Source of the DNA: Alphaproteobacteria bacterium
GTDB lineage: Bacteria > Pseudomonadota > Alphaproteobacteria > UBA8366
Direction of reading: 5' to 3'
Assembly (NCBI GenBank): GCA_029861675.1
Contig: JAOTYV010000004.1
Span: 1 to 38,979, forward strand
Length of the DNA stretch: 38,979 nucleotides
The notes beneath the pieces were generated by a model. The model was not told where the DNA came from and made no database searches. It was given only the letters and a program-made list of their open reading frames with translations. Position numbers and translations under genes: made by a program. Shown piece after piece: positions 25,290 to 34,387 of the stretch. How positions within the stretch are numbered: the first letter of the stretch is position 1; each line of letters starts with the position of its first letter.

Positions 25290-25964
25290 GTGGTTCGTTT
25301 CGAAAACGTGGGCATGCGCTATGGAGCTGGTCCAGAGGTATTGAGCGATATCAACTTTACCCTGGAACCCGGATCGTTTCATTTTGTTACCGGACCCAGC
25401 GGGGCGGGCAAATCCACATTGCTCAAGCTCCTGTATCTGGCCTGCCGTCCAAGCCGCGGGTTCGTCAACCTGTTCGGACGGGAGGTGACCAAAATCCCGT
25501 CCCGGGAGCTGCCGCAATTGCGCCGCCGGATCGGCGTTGTGTTTCAGGATTTCCGATTGATCTCCCATCTTTCCGCCTTCGACAACGTGGCCTTGCCGCT
25601 GCGCGTTTCCGGTGGACGCGAAGAAGTGATCCAAAAACATGTTACCGAACTGCTGTCATGGGTCGGGCTCGCCGATCATTTGAATGCCCGCCCGCCGACG
25701 CTGTCCGGCGGTCAGCAGCAGCGCGTTGCGATCGCGCGCGCGGTCATCGCGCATCCGAACCTGCTGCTGGCGGATGAACCGACCGGCAATGTCGACGACA
25801 CCATCGCGGTGCGCCTGCTTTATCTATTCGAGGAATTGAACCGCATGGGGACCACGGTCATCATAGCGACCCATAACGAAAGCCTGGTGTCGCGGTTTTC
25901 CCATCCGGTGTTGCATCTTGAGGATGGGGTGCTGGAGCTAAGAGGGGCGATGGCGGCACCGTGA
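25290..25964 (+). CDS. ftsE: Cell division ATP-binding protein FtsE
   Basis: A 224-residue ABC ATPase, the normal FtsE length. Walker A is GPSGAGKST (K41), the Q-loop lies in VVFQDFRLI, the signature is LSGGQQQRVAIARA, Walker B is LLLADEPTGNVD and the switch His is in IIATHNES. With FtsX it forms a membrane complex at the septum that activates peptidoglycan hydrolases through periplasmic partners. The start is GTG at 25290, with a weak ribosome binding site. ftsX overlaps its stop by four bases (GTGA). Confidence 0.95.
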   Translation: MVRFENVGMRYGAGPEVLSDINFTLEPGSFHFVTGPSGAGKSTLLKLLYLACRPSRGFVNLFGREVTKIPSRELPQLRRRIGVVFQDFRLISHLSAFDNVALPLRVSGGREEVIQKHVTELLSWVGLADHLNARPPTLSGGQQQRVAIARAVIAHPNLLLADEPTGNVDDTIAVRLLYLFEELNRMGTTVIIATHNESLVSRFSHPVLHLEDGVLELRGAMAAP

Positions 25965-26851
25965 TGGCCCGTAGTCAAGATGTCCTGCCCTTTGCGAAGG
26001 AATCCACGACCCGGTTGTTGCCCTGGATCGTCGGGGTGATGGTCTATCTCGCGGCGGTTATGATGGCCGGCGCAATGCTGCTGGCGGGGGTTGCGGCGGA
26101 TTGGAATCGCGATCTTACCGGCAGCTTCACGGTGCAGATCCCGCCGGCGGAGAAGAAAGCAGGCGGCAGTGAGGGCGCGCGGGTCGAACGCGTGATCAAG
26201 CTGCTTAGGGAGACGCCCGGCATTCTCAAGGTAAAGGCGATACCGGCAAAGGAGACCGCGAAATCCCTGGAACCGTGGCTCGGAGCGAATTTCGATGCCG
26301 GCGACCTGCCCCTGCCGCGGGTCGTCGATGTCACGCTCGACCGCACCAAGACGGTGGATCTGATTGCGGTCGCCGAACAATTGCAAAAAGCGGCGCCGGG
26401 CGCCGGATTGGATAGCCATGAATTCTGGCGGGATCAGATCCTATCGCTGGTTCACGCGCTCGGCGCGTTGGCCGCGGTGGTGATCGCCCTGATCGGCGGT
26501 ACCTGTGTCAGCGCTGTCGTGTTCGCGACAAAGGGCGGCGTGGCGGTTCACAAGGAAGTCATCGAGGTATTGCATCTCATCGGGGCCACCGACGACTACA
26601 TCGCGCGGCAATTTCAGCGACAGGCGTTTCGGATCGCCCTGATCGGCAGCCTTTTCGGTGCCATCGTGGCGGTGTTGACGTTGTTTGCGATCGCCCGCTT
26701 CGTAACCCGGTTGGATGCGGTCCTGCTGCCAACGCCGCAGCTAGCGTTCTGGCAGTGGTGTGTGCTGATGCTGGTTCCCCTGTTTGCCAGCTTCATTGTC
26801 ACTTCCGCTGCGCGCCGGACGGTCCTGCGCACCCTGCGGCAGATGCTTTAG
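25961..26851 (+). CDS. ftsX: Cell division protein FtsX
   Basis: A 296-residue permease with the FtsX layout: one transmembrane helix near residues 21-47, a periplasmic domain of about 110 residues (including a GDLPLPRVVDVTLDRTK strand), and three further helices near 165-190, 220-250 and 260-285. The GTG at 25961 overlaps the ftsE stop; the ATG three bases later is an equally good start. The cytoplasmic loop VIEVLHLIGATDDYIARQFQ is the coupling region to FtsE. It transmits ATP hydrolysis to periplasmic cell-wall hydrolase activators. Confidence 0.93.
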   Translation: MMARSQDVLPFAKESTTRLLPWIVGVMVYLAAVMMAGAMLLAGVAADWNRDLTGSFTVQIPPAEKKAGGSEGARVERVIKLLRETPGILKVKAIPAKETAKSLEPWLGANFDAGDLPLPRVVDVTLDRTKTVDLIAVAEQLQKAAPGAGLDSHEFWRDQILSLVHALGALAAVVIALIGGTCVSAVVFATKGGVAVHKEVIEVLHLIGATDDYIARQFQRQAFRIALIGSLFGAIVAVLTLFAIARFVTRLDAVLLPTPQLAFWQWCVLMLVPLFASFIVTSAARRTVLRTLRQML

Positions 26852-26884
26852 CCGTGGCCATCGGCAATCTTCGGACATAGTCGG

Positions 26885-27490
26885 ATGCGGCGCGGTAATT
26901 TTACGTTTCGAATTGTATCGATCGCGCTGATAGCGTTGATCGCGACCTGGTTGGCCGGTCTTCCCTATTTCGCGGCAGGTATTCCACGGCAGGCGGCGCC
27001 CGCGGTGGAGAAAGCGGACGCCATCGTCGTACTGACCGGCGGAACGCTGAGGCTGGAACGCGGCCTTGAATTGCTTGGCCAGCACGTGGCAAAAAAACTG
27101 TTCGTTTCGGGTGTGCATCGCGGTGTCGACGTCCAGCAATTGTTGCGGTTGTCGCGGCAATCGCCGCAGGCGCTGGATTGCTGTATCGCCTTGGGCTACA
27201 GCGCCGATCACACTGCCGGCAATGCGGAGGAAACCGCGGACTGGTTGCGCAAGCAGGGCTACCAATCGATCTATCTGGTAACCGCCAGCTATCACATGCC
27301 GCGCAGTCTGGTCGAATTCCGGGCGCGTATGCCGGCGATCCGAACCCTGCCCTTTCCGGTGTTTCCGGAGCAGGTCAAGCTGGAGGAATGGTGGCGGTGG
27401 CCCGGCACGGCGAGCTTGATCGTTGGGGAATACAACAAGTATCTATTGGCCATTCTGCGCCGGGAATTTGATGAATTATTGGGTGGGTAA
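26885..27490 (+). CDS. YdcF/SanA-like DUF218 protein
   Basis: A 201-residue protein with one N-terminal membrane helix (about 8-30) and a DUF218 domain. Family features are ADAIVVLTGGTLRLERGLELL near the start of the domain, ALGYSADHTAGNAEETADWLRKQG in the middle and VTASYHMPRSLVEFRARMP towards the end. DUF218 proteins (YdcF, SanA, ElyC) affect envelope polysaccharide and peptidoglycan metabolism, but the reaction is not established. It follows ftsX by 33 bp and precedes plsC by 7 bp, so it belongs to the ftsEX-plsC operon. Confidence 0.88.
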   Translation: MRRGNFTFRIVSIALIALIATWLAGLPYFAAGIPRQAAPAVEKADAIVVLTGGTLRLERGLELLGQHVAKKLFVSGVHRGVDVQQLLRLSRQSPQALDCCIALGYSADHTAGNAEETADWLRKQGYQSIYLVTASYHMPRSLVEFRARMPAIRTLPFPVFPEQVKLEEWWRWPGTASLIVGEYNKYLLAILRREFDELLGG

Positions 27491-27497
27491 TCGGTCG

Positions 27498-28229
27498 ATG
27501 GATGCAATCAGGTCGCTGGCATTCTCTGTGGTTTTCTATGGATGGTCGACGTTTCTCAGCCCGCTGTATGTGCCGCTGCTGATACTGCCGCGCCGGATGT
27601 TCTGGTTCATGGCCTGGGCCTGGGTGAAATCGTGCATCGTCATAGCCAAGGTAGTGGCCGGCATCGACTATGAGGTTCGCGGACAAGAAAACCTGCCCGA
27701 GGGCGCGTTCATCGTCGCCTCGAAGCACCAATCGGCGTGGGACACGCTGATCTACAACAAATTGTTCGAGGATTGCGCCTACGTCCTCAAGCGCGAACTG
27801 TTCTGGTTTCCCTGTTTCGGTTGGTTTCTTTGGAAGGTCGGCATGATTGGCATCGACCGCAGCGGCGGCGCCAGCGCCCTCAAGCGAATGGTGCAAGAGG
27901 CGCGCCATTGGCTCGCCGCCGGGCGGGTCATCGTCATCTTTCCGCAGGGAACCCGAACCATCCCCGGGGACGAACGGCCGTACCTGCCGGGAGTGGCCGC
28001 TCTTTACATGCAGTGCGGGGTGCCCGTGGTGCCCGTGGCGCTGAATTCCGGTCAATTTTGGCCGAGGCGCCGGGTTGCAAAACGATCCGGAACAATCGTC
28101 GTCGAGTATCTGCCGCCAATCCTGCCGGGGCTCAGCAGGCGCGAATTCATGGCGACGCTCGAGGATCGCATCGAGACGGCGAACCGCCGGTTGGAACGGG
28201 CTGGCGCGGCGCAGCTGGCCGGGCGATAG
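27498..28229 (+). CDS. plsC: 1-acyl-sn-glycerol-3-phosphate acyltransferase
   Basis: A 243-residue membrane acyltransferase. The catalytic HX4D motif is KHQSAWD (H77/D82), followed by a KRELFWFPCFGWFL segment, the IDRSGG motif and FPQGTRT, where Gln replaces the Glu of the usual EGTR, a substitution I have seen in this subgroup of alphaproteobacterial proteins. One or two helices lie near the N-terminus (about 8-55). It adds the second fatty acid to lysophosphatidic acid in phospholipid synthesis. The ATG at 27498 has GGTGGG upstream; an ATG at 27471 would overlap ydcF. It is the last gene of the ftsEX operon. Confidence 0.9.
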   Translation: MDAIRSLAFSVVFYGWSTFLSPLYVPLLILPRRMFWFMAWAWVKSCIVIAKVVAGIDYEVRGQENLPEGAFIVASKHQSAWDTLIYNKLFEDCAYVLKRELFWFPCFGWFLWKVGMIGIDRSGGASALKRMVQEARHWLAAGRVIVIFPQGTRTIPGDERPYLPGVAALYMQCGVPVVPVALNSGQFWPRRRVAKRSGTIVVEYLPPILPGLSRREFMATLEDRIETANRRLERAGAAQLAGR

Positions 28230-28243
28230 CCGCGCAATTGAGA

Positions 28244-28258
28244 GAACATTAACAGAAC
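28244..28258. promoter_or_regulatory. Candidate LexA box (GAAC-N7-GAAC) upstream of nrdJ
   Basis: GAAC (28244-28247), seven AT-rich bases and GAAC (28255-28258) form the complement of GTTC-N7-GTTC, the direct-repeat LexA operator known in Alphaproteobacteria. It lies 61 bp before the nrdJ ATG, just upstream of TTGACC (28264-28269), a possible -35 box with TAGCTT 17 bp on. An eight-base pattern is expected about once by chance in a window of this size (a second match at 35222-35236 lies inside a gene), so location is the main support. Confidence 0.4.
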
Positions 28259-28318
28259 ATTCATTGACCTGCCGGGGTTAACGGACTAGCTTCTAACCAG
28301 GGCTATAGGGCAGTGGTC

Positions 28319-30601
28319 ATGGATCGGCTGAGTTCATTTTCCCATCAAATCTGGGACATGAAATATCGTCTCAAGCGGGCCGACGGCACGCCGGTCGATG
28401 TGAGCGTCGAGGATAGCTGGAAACGTGTGGCGTCCGCCCTGGCCGCGCCGGAGAAGAGCCCGGCGAAATGGCGCAAGGTCTTCCTCGGTGCGTTGCAGGA
28501 TTTCCAGTTCCTGCCGGCCGGCCGGATCCTTGCCGGCGCCGGTAGCGGGCGCTCGGTCACGCTTTTCAATTGCTTTGTCATGGGTGTTATCCCGGACGAT
28601 ATGGGCGGCATATTCGGCCATTTGAAGGAGGCCGCCCTGACGATGCAGCAAGGCGGCGGCATCGGCTACGACTTCTCGTCGTTACGGCCGAAGGGCGCGC
28701 CTGTTCGCGGTGTCGGCGCGGATGCGTCCGGCCCGCTGAGTTTCATGGATGTTTGGGATTCTATGTGCCGAACCATTATGAGCGCAGGCTCGCGCCGCGG
28801 CGCCATGATGGGGACGATGCGGTGCGATCATCCGGACATCGAGGCATTCATCGACGTCAAGCGCCGGCCGGACCGGCTTCGGATGTTCAATCTCTCGGTG
28901 CTGGTGACCGACGCCTTCATGAAGGCGGTCGAGGGCGATGCGGATTGGGATCTCGTTTTCGACGCCAAGACCTACAAGACCGTCCGGGCGCAGGCGCTCT
29001 GGGATGCTCTCATGCGGGCGACCTATGATGTGGCCGAGCCGGGGGTGATCTTCATCGACCAGATCAACCGGCGTAACAATTTGTATTATTGCGAGGAAAT
29101 CCGTGCGACCAACCCGTGCGGCGAACAGCCATTGCCGCCCTACGGTGCTTGCGATCTGGGCTCGATCAATTTGACCCGGCTGGTGCGGGATCCCTTCACC
29201 GACCGCGCGGCGCTCGATCTGGACGCGTTATCGGCGCTGGTTCCGATCGCCGTGCGGATGCTGGACAACGTCGTCGACATCTCGGATTTCCCGCTCGAAG
29301 CGCAGCGGCACGAAGCGCAGTCCAAGCGACGCATCGGGCTCGGCGTGACCGGGCTTGCGGATGCGCTGATCCTATGCGGCGTGCGCTACGGCAGCGCCGA
29401 GGCGGTCGCCCTGACGCGCACATGGCTCGCGGCGATACGTCGCGCCGCCTATCTCGCCTCGGTGGAGATCGCCCGCGAAAAGGGCGCCTTCCCGCTGTTC
29501 GATCGCGATGCCTATCTGCAGGGCGAGAGCATCGCCGCCCTTGAAAGCGATATTCGCGATGCGATCGCCGAGCACGGCATTCGCAACGCCCTGCTGACGT
29601 CGATCGCGCCGACCGGCACGATTTCCCTGTTGGCGGGGAATGTTTCGTCCGGCATCGAGCCGGTCTTCGCCTACGAGTTTCAACGCGAGGTGCTGAATCC
29701 GGACGGCACGCGCGGAACGCATACGGTGGCGGACCACGCCTACACTTTGTTTCGGGAACACTTTGGCGAAACCGCGGCGCTGCCCGGGTATTTCGCCGAT
29801 GTGCAGACCCTGGCGCCGGAAGACCATTTGGCGATGCAGGCGGCCGCGCAGGAATTCGTCGACAGTTCGATTTCGAAAACCGTCAATCTGCCGCCGGAAA
29901 TCTCGTTCGATGCCTTCAGGGATATCTACCACCGGGCGTATGACACGGGATGCAAGGGTTGCACCACCTATCGGCCGAATCCGGTCACCGGTGCAGTCCT
30001 GTCCGTCGCGGAGGAGGCCCGCAAGACGTCGACGGTGATGCAGGGCGTCGGGGACGCGGGGGACAGCGGCATCGTCTATATGACCGAGCCGCTAGAGCGG
30101 CCGGATTCCCTCACCGGCCGCACCTACAAACTGGTATGGCCCGATAGCGACCACGCGATCTATATCACCCTCAACGATATCATGGAGGGCGAGCGGCGGC
30201 GGCCCTTCGAAGTCTTCATAAACTCGAAAAACATGGAGCACTACGCCTGGACCGTGGCGTTGACCCGGATGATCAGCGCGGTGTTCCGGCGCGGCGGCGA
30301 TGTCAGCTTCGTCGTCGATGAGTTGAAGGCGGTGTTCGATCCGCGGGGCGGTCAATGGATGGAGGGCAAATATGTCCCGTCCCTGCTTGCCGCGATCGGC
30401 GGCGTGATCGAGCGGCACATGATCGAAATCGGATTCCTGCCGGCTCAGGAGCCGATATTCAGCGACCAGGATGAGAGCGCAATCCGGCTTACGGTCGGCC
30501 AGTCACCCTTGCGGCAGTGCCCGAAATGCGGTGCGGCGTCGCTGATCCGCCAGGAAGGTTGCGACGTGTGCGTCAATTGCGGCTACAGCAAATGTGCGTG
30601 A
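28319..30601 (+). CDS. nrdJ: Adenosylcobalamin-dependent (class II) ribonucleoside-diphosphate reductase
   Basis: A 760-residue single-subunit ribonucleotide reductase. Active-site elements are an early Cys in FNCFVMG, the finger-loop ATNPCGEQPLPPYGACDLGSINL with its Cys and Glu, and the PTGTISLLAGNVSSGIEP substrate loop. The C-terminus is a Cys-rich tail (CPKC, CVNC, YSKC) that re-reduces the enzyme. There is no ATP cone. Class II enzymes use coenzyme B12 to form the thiyl radical and work with or without oxygen. The ATG at 28319 is nine bases after AGGG and preferred over the GTG at 28313. A possible LexA site lies upstream. Confidence 0.95.
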   Translation: MDRLSSFSHQIWDMKYRLKRADGTPVDVSVEDSWKRVASALAAPEKSPAKWRKVFLGALQDFQFLPAGRILAGAGSGRSVTLFNCFVMGVIPDDMGGIFGHLKEAALTMQQGGGIGYDFSSLRPKGAPVRGVGADASGPLSFMDVWDSMCRTIMSAGSRRGAMMGTMRCDHPDIEAFIDVKRRPDRLRMFNLSVLVTDAFMKAVEGDADWDLVFDAKTYKTVRAQALWDALMRATYDVAEPGVIFIDQINRRNNLYYCEEIRATNPCGEQPLPPYGACDLGSINLTRLVRDPFTDRAALDLDALSALVPIAVRMLDNVVDISDFPLEAQRHEAQSKRRIGLGVTGLADALILCGVRYGSAEAVALTRTWLAAIRRAAYLASVEIAREKGAFPLFDRDAYLQGESIAALESDIRDAIAEHGIRNALLTSIAPTGTISLLAGNVSSGIEPVFAYEFQREVLNPDGTRGTHTVADHAYTLFREHFGETAALPGYFADVQTLAPEDHLAMQAAAQEFVDSSISKTVNLPPEISFDAFRDIYHRAYDTGCKGCTTYRPNPVTGAVLSVAEEARKTSTVMQGVGDAGDSGIVYMTEPLERPDSLTGRTYKLVWPDSDHAIYITLNDIMEGERRRPFEVFINSKNMEHYAWTVALTRMISAVFRRGGDVSFVVDELKAVFDPRGGQWMEGKYVPSLLAAIGGVIERHMIEIGFLPAQEPIFSDQDESAIRLTVGQSPLRQCPKCGAASLIRQEGCDVCVNCGYSKCA

Positions 30602-30647
30602 TCGCCGAAGATCGGCCGCGATGCCACTGGTCGTGACAGGGGCCGTG

Positions 30648-31235
30648 TTAGCTGTTTTCGCGGTCGGCGGCGTCGACGGACATCAGCAGCCGGCGCAAGT
30701 GACCGTCGGCAATTCCAAGGTTCCGCAAATGAGCGACGGTTTGGGCCAGGTAGTCCCGATTGGTTCCCCGCTCGCCGCGGGCGCGGCGGATCATGCGAAC
30801 GGTGTGATCGAAATCCAAGGACTTGGCGAAGGTTGCGCCGCGCAAATCGACGACGAAAGTGCGGGCGACGACGGGCCGGGTTCGCAGCCGGACCTTCACG
30901 CTGGTCGGCCGGTAGTCGTATTGGACCATCTCGCGATCCCACAAATAGGCGAGTACCGCTTCCGCATTTTCCCGTGCGACCCGAAAGGCCATGCCGTGGC
31001 AACTGCCGCCGGGCGCGAGACCGAGCACCAAGCCGGGCAGCTCCTCGGTGCCCCGGTGACGATGGGAGTACAGGCAGAACCGCCGGTGATAGCCGTGGAT
31101 CAATCCGGGTTCCGCATCCGTATGGTCGAATCCCGGATTCCACATCAACGAGCCATAGCCGAACACCCAGAAATCGCCCGATGGCGGAAGCGCCATGAAA
31201 CGTGCTCGTGCCGGCTCGATGGAATGCTCGTTCAT
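30648..31235 (-). CDS. chaC: ChaC-family glutathione-specific gamma-glutamylcyclotransferase
   Basis: A 195-residue ChaC-like protein. The substrate-binding loop is WVFGYGSLMWNPGF near residues 23-36, followed by HRRFCLYSHRHRG and GLVLGLAPGGSCHGMAFRV. The likely catalytic Glu is in LWDREM. The family degrades glutathione to 5-oxoproline and Cys-Gly in the cytoplasm. The ATG at 31235 has a weak ribosome binding site; an ATG at 31196 would still leave the core intact. It is convergent with nrdJ, 46 bp away; that gap has a GCCGA-AGA-TCGGC hairpin but no T-run. Confidence 0.92.
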   Translation of the reverse strand: MNEHSIEPARARFMALPPSGDFWVFGYGSLMWNPGFDHTDAEPGLIHGYHRRFCLYSHRHRGTEELPGLVLGLAPGGSCHGMAFRVARENAEAVLAYLWDREMVQYDYRPTSVKVRLRTRPVVARTFVVDLRGATFAKSLDFDHTVRMIRRARGERGTNRDYLAQTVAHLRNLGIADGHLRRLLMSVDAADRENS

Positions 31236-31333
31236 TCGGGATTTTGCGGCGCAAGCCGGCCGATCGTTGAGTTGGGAACGTGATGCGAATGCTGTGCCCG
31301 CGACGGCCGGACTTATAAGGAGTGCGGTAAGTC

Positions 31334-32374
31334 ATGTCCATCATTTCGCCCCGCGCGCTCCTGGTGACTGCCATCGGGCTCGTTCTGCTGGCCGGTGCCT
31401 ATGCCGGTTATTGGTTTTATGCCGCGGCATTGTTGGAAGACGGATTTGCCGATTGGCGTGCAGCGCGGCAGGCGCAAGGGCATACGGTTACCCATGGCGC
31501 GGTGTCGGTGACCGGATTTCCCACGGCGTTGCGGCTGACGGTCGCGGACCCGGTATATGCGGATTCGCAGCAGGGCTGGTCCTGGAAAGGCCGCCGCCTC
31601 AGCCATGAGATAGCGCCCTGGAACTGGTATTGGTACCGCCTCGAATTCGAGGGGCCGCACGAGGTGGCGCTGACTGCTGAGGGCCGCCGCCGTGCCTTTC
31701 AGGGGGAGGCCGAAAGCGCGGTCTTCATCGGCCGCGCCTCGCCGGCCGGCGGCCTCGAAAAAGGTGCGCTGGACGTGAGCGCGCTGCGCATACGCGCGCC
31801 CGAGGGCAAGGCGGTGTCGACCATCCAGCAAATTCGCCTGCGCCTCGACGCGGCGCCGGGCGGAAATCCCGATTTGCAGGTTACCCTGATGGTCGAGCGC
31901 ACCCATTTCGCCGACAGCGCGGCCTTTGCGTTGGGGCCGGATCTCGCCCACCTCGGAGCGCACGGCACGCTGCGGGGCGGTCTCCCGGCACGGTTGGATC
32001 ATGCGGCGTTCGATCGGTGGCGCGCCGGTGGTGGAATTGTCGATCTGGAATGGGTGAAGCTGGCCTGGGGACCGCTCGATCTTGAGGCCAAGGGGACGGT
32101 TTCGCTCGACGAACGCATGCGGCCGCTCGGCGCTCTGACCGCGGATATTCGCGGCCATATCGAAACGATCGATGTCCTCGAACAGGCCCGGTTGCTTCGG
32201 CGCAAGGCGGCGGCAACGTCGCGGATCGCCCTCGCGCTCCTGGCGAAGCCAGACAAGAACGGCAAGGGCAGCGTTCTGACCATTCCCGTCACCGCACAGG
32301 ATGGCCGCCTGTATCTGGGCTTCGTGCGGCTGTTCGCGCTGCCGCCTATTCCTTTTCCGGCTCGGTCGGGTTGA
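31334..32374 (+). CDS. DUF2125 protein
   Basis: A 346-residue protein with an N-terminal membrane anchor (about residues 9-32) and a large beta-rich periplasmic part, matching the alphaproteobacterial DUF2125 family. Recurrent elements are GAVSVTGFPTALRLTVADPVY, WNWYWYRLEFEGPHEVAL and LEWVKLAWGPLDLEAKGTVSLDE. Such repeated strands resemble AsmA/DUF945-type envelope proteins, but the function is unknown. AAGGAG at 31317-31322 is a good ribosome binding site 11 bases before the ATG. The 3' end overlaps the convergent tyrA by 29 bases. Confidence 0.82.
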   Translation: MSIISPRALLVTAIGLVLLAGAYAGYWFYAAALLEDGFADWRAARQAQGHTVTHGAVSVTGFPTALRLTVADPVYADSQQGWSWKGRRLSHEIAPWNWYWYRLEFEGPHEVALTAEGRRRAFQGEAESAVFIGRASPAGGLEKGALDVSALRIRAPEGKAVSTIQQIRLRLDAAPGGNPDLQVTLMVERTHFADSAAFALGPDLAHLGAHGTLRGGLPARLDHAAFDRWRAGGGIVDLEWVKLAWGPLDLEAKGTVSLDERMRPLGALTADIRGHIETIDVLEQARLLRRKAAATSRIALALLAKPDKNGKGSVLTIPVTAQDGRLYLGFVRLFALPPIPFPARSG

Positions 32375-33302
32375 ACGAGCCGGCCTGACCCATGTCGATG
32401 ACGCCGCGCCGGATCGCCCGGGTTCGGGTAAACACGTCTTCCAGGGTTTCGCCCTCGCCCCAGCGGATGGCGCGCTGCATGGCGGTCAGATCCTCGACGA
32501 ACCGTCCGAGCAATTCGATCACGGCTTCGCGATTGTTCAGGAAAATGTCGCGCCACATCACCGGATCGGAGGCTGCGATTCGCGTAAAGTCGCGAAAACC
32601 GCCGGCCGAAAATTTGATGACCTCGCGGGTTTCCACGACATCTTGCTCGTCGTCCCGTTCGCGGAGGAGCTGGTTCTCCAAATCGCTCGCGGTGCCGACG
32701 ATCGTATAAGCGATCAGATGCGGCAGGTGCGAGGTGATGGCGAGAACCCTGTCGTGGTGGTGCGGATCCATCAACTCGACATTGCTGCCGGCGCGCTGCC
32801 ACAGCGCGACGACGCGGTCGATCGCGTCCTGGTCGGTGCCGGCCGGGGGTGTCAGGATGCAGTACCGGTCCACGAAGAGCTCCGGGAATCCCGATTCCGG
32901 GCCGGAATGTTCGGTGCCGGCGACCGGATGGCCGGGTACGAGATGGACACCCTCGGCGAGGTGCGGGCCCACGTCCCGGATGACCGCGACCTTGACCGAT
33001 CCGACATCGCTGACCACCGCGCCGGGTTTCAGGGCCGGACCGATGGCATTGGCGATCGCGGCGTTGGCGCCGACCGGCGCGCACAGCACCACCAAATCCG
33101 CGTCCCGCACGGCGTCCGCCGCGTCGTCATGCACGCTGTCGAGGAAGCCGAGCGCCATCGCCGTCTCGCGCGTCTCGGCGCTCCGTGCGTGTCCCGCGAC
33201 ATGGCGGGCCAATCCGTCGCGCTTGATTACGCGGCACAGCGACGAGCCGATCAGGCCGAGGCCGATGATGGCGATCCGATCGAAGATCACGTCGGTGCTC
33301 AT
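32346..33302 (-). CDS. tyrA: Prephenate/arogenate dehydrogenase
   Basis: A 318-residue TyrA. The NAD(P) loop is IIGLGLIGSS (about residues 12-21), followed by VVLCAPVGANAA, SDVGSVKVAVIRD and the catalytic PGHPVAGTEHSGPE region with the conserved His. The C-terminal helical domain contains SHLPHLIAY and FSAGGFRDFTRIAASDPVMWRDIFLNN. It oxidatively decarboxylates prephenate (or arogenate) towards tyrosine. Its ATG overlaps the hisC stop by four bases, so hisC and tyrA are co-translated. It is the last gene of the minus-strand aromatic operon. Confidence 0.94.
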   Translation of the reverse strand: MSTDVIFDRIAIIGLGLIGSSLCRVIKRDGLARHVAGHARSAETRETAMALGFLDSVHDDAADAVRDADLVVLCAPVGANAAIANAIGPALKPGAVVSDVGSVKVAVIRDVGPHLAEGVHLVPGHPVAGTEHSGPESGFPELFVDRYCILTPPAGTDQDAIDRVVALWQRAGSNVELMDPHHHDRVLAITSHLPHLIAYTIVGTASDLENQLLRERDDEQDVVETREVIKFSAGGFRDFTRIAASDPVMWRDIFLNNREAVIELLGRFVEDLTAMQRAIRWGEGETLEDVFTRTRAIRRGVIDMGQAGSFNPTEPEKE

Positions 33303-34387
33303 GATTTTTTCAGATGCATGGCAAGTTGATCGGCCACGGCGCGCATTTCGCTTTCCAGCCCGATCGTCACACGCAGACAGTCCGGCAACTCGTAGCCGCC
33401 CATTTTTCGGGTGATGATGCCGGCGCTAAGCAGGTGCTGGTAGGCCGCGTCCGCCGCCTCCGGACCCGCGAACTGGACCAGCACGAAATTTCCCACCGAG
33501 GGGTGCACCGTCAGGCCGAGCGCGCCCACCGCCGTGGTGAGCCATGGCAGCCATTGGTCGTTGTGCGCCCGGCTCGCTTCCTGATGTGCGGTGTCCTCGA
33601 TCGCGGCGATTCCGGCCGATTGCGCGGCAGCGTTAACGTTGAAGGGGCCGCGCAGCCGGTTCAGCACATCGGCCACGGCGGCCGGGCAATACACCCAGCC
33701 GAGCCGGAGCGCCGCGAGGCCGAAAATTTTCGAGAAGGTGCGAGTCATGACGACGTTGTCATGACTGTCGACCATTTCGATTCCCGCCGCGTAGTCGTTG
33801 CGGGATACGTATTCCGCATAGGCGGAATCGACGACGAGCAAAACGTCGTCGCGCAGCCCGTCCCGCAGCCGCTGCAACTCCGGCGCCGATAGGTAGCTGC
33901 CGGTCGGATTGTTGGGATTGGCGATGAACAACAGCCGCGTCCGCTCGGTGACCTTGCTCAACAACGCGTCGACATCGGCGGTGAGCACCTTTTCCGGCGC
34001 CGCCACCGGCGTCGCGCCCGCGCCCAGCGCGAAAATCCGGTAGATCGAAAAGCCATGCCGGCTGTACAGCACTTCGTCGCCCGGCCCCGCATAGGCGCGG
34101 ATCAGCATCTGTATCAACTCATCGGAGCCGGCGCCGCAGACGATCCGCTCCGGGTCGCACCCGAACCGGCGGCCGATCGCGGCGCGCAAATCGGTGGCGT
34201 GACCGTCCGGATAGCGATGCAATCTTCCGCATTCGGCATTGTAGGCGGCGACGGCTTTCGCGCTTGGGCCGATGGGCGTCTCGTTCGATGCGAGGACGAT
34301 GACCTCGTCGCAGCCGTCGACCGAATGGAGGCCACCGATATAAGGGTCAACCGAGAGTACGCCCGGGCGGGGAGTAGGCGTCGTCAC
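33299..34387 (-). CDS. hisC: Histidinol-phosphate/aromatic aminotransferase
   Basis: A 362-residue class I/II PLP aminotransferase of the HisC type. Family motifs are LASNETPIGPS, RYPDGHATDLRAAI, GAGSDELIQMLIRAY, LLFIANPNNPTGSYL, VVDSAYAEY and the PLP lysine in RTFSKIFGLAALRLGW. Between chorismate mutase and tyrA it most likely transaminates aromatic keto acids or prephenate, perhaps in addition to histidinol phosphate. The GTG at 34387 overlaps the upstream stop by four bases (GTGA), and its own stop overlaps tyrA. Confidence 0.92.
   Translation of the reverse strand: MTTPTPRPGVLSVDPYIGGLHSVDGCDEVIVLASNETPIGPSAKAVAAYNAECGRLHRYPDGHATDLRAAIGRRFGCDPERIVCGAGSDELIQMLIRAYAGPGDEVLYSRHGFSIYRIFALGAGATPVAAPEKVLTADVDALLSKVTERTRLLFIANPNNPTGSYLSAPELQRLRDGLRDDVLLVVDSAYAEYVSRNDYAAGIEMVDSHDNVVMTRTFSKIFGLAALRLGWVYCPAAVADVLNRLRGPFNVNAAAQSAGIAAIEDTAHQEASRAHNDQWLPWLTTAVGALGLTVHPSVGNFVLVQFAGPEAADAAYQHLLSAGIITRKMGGYELPDCLRVTIGLESEMRAVADQLAMHLKKS

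Noticed and set aside
28230..28318. Possible cobalamin riboswitch before the B12-dependent reductase
   Set aside because: The gap is under 90 bases, far shorter than a cobalamin riboswitch, and no B12-box-like sequence is visible.
30602..30647. Hairpin GCCGA-AGA-TCGGC between nrdJ and chaC
   Set aside because: It has no T-run on either strand and only a 5-bp stem, so it is not called as a terminator.
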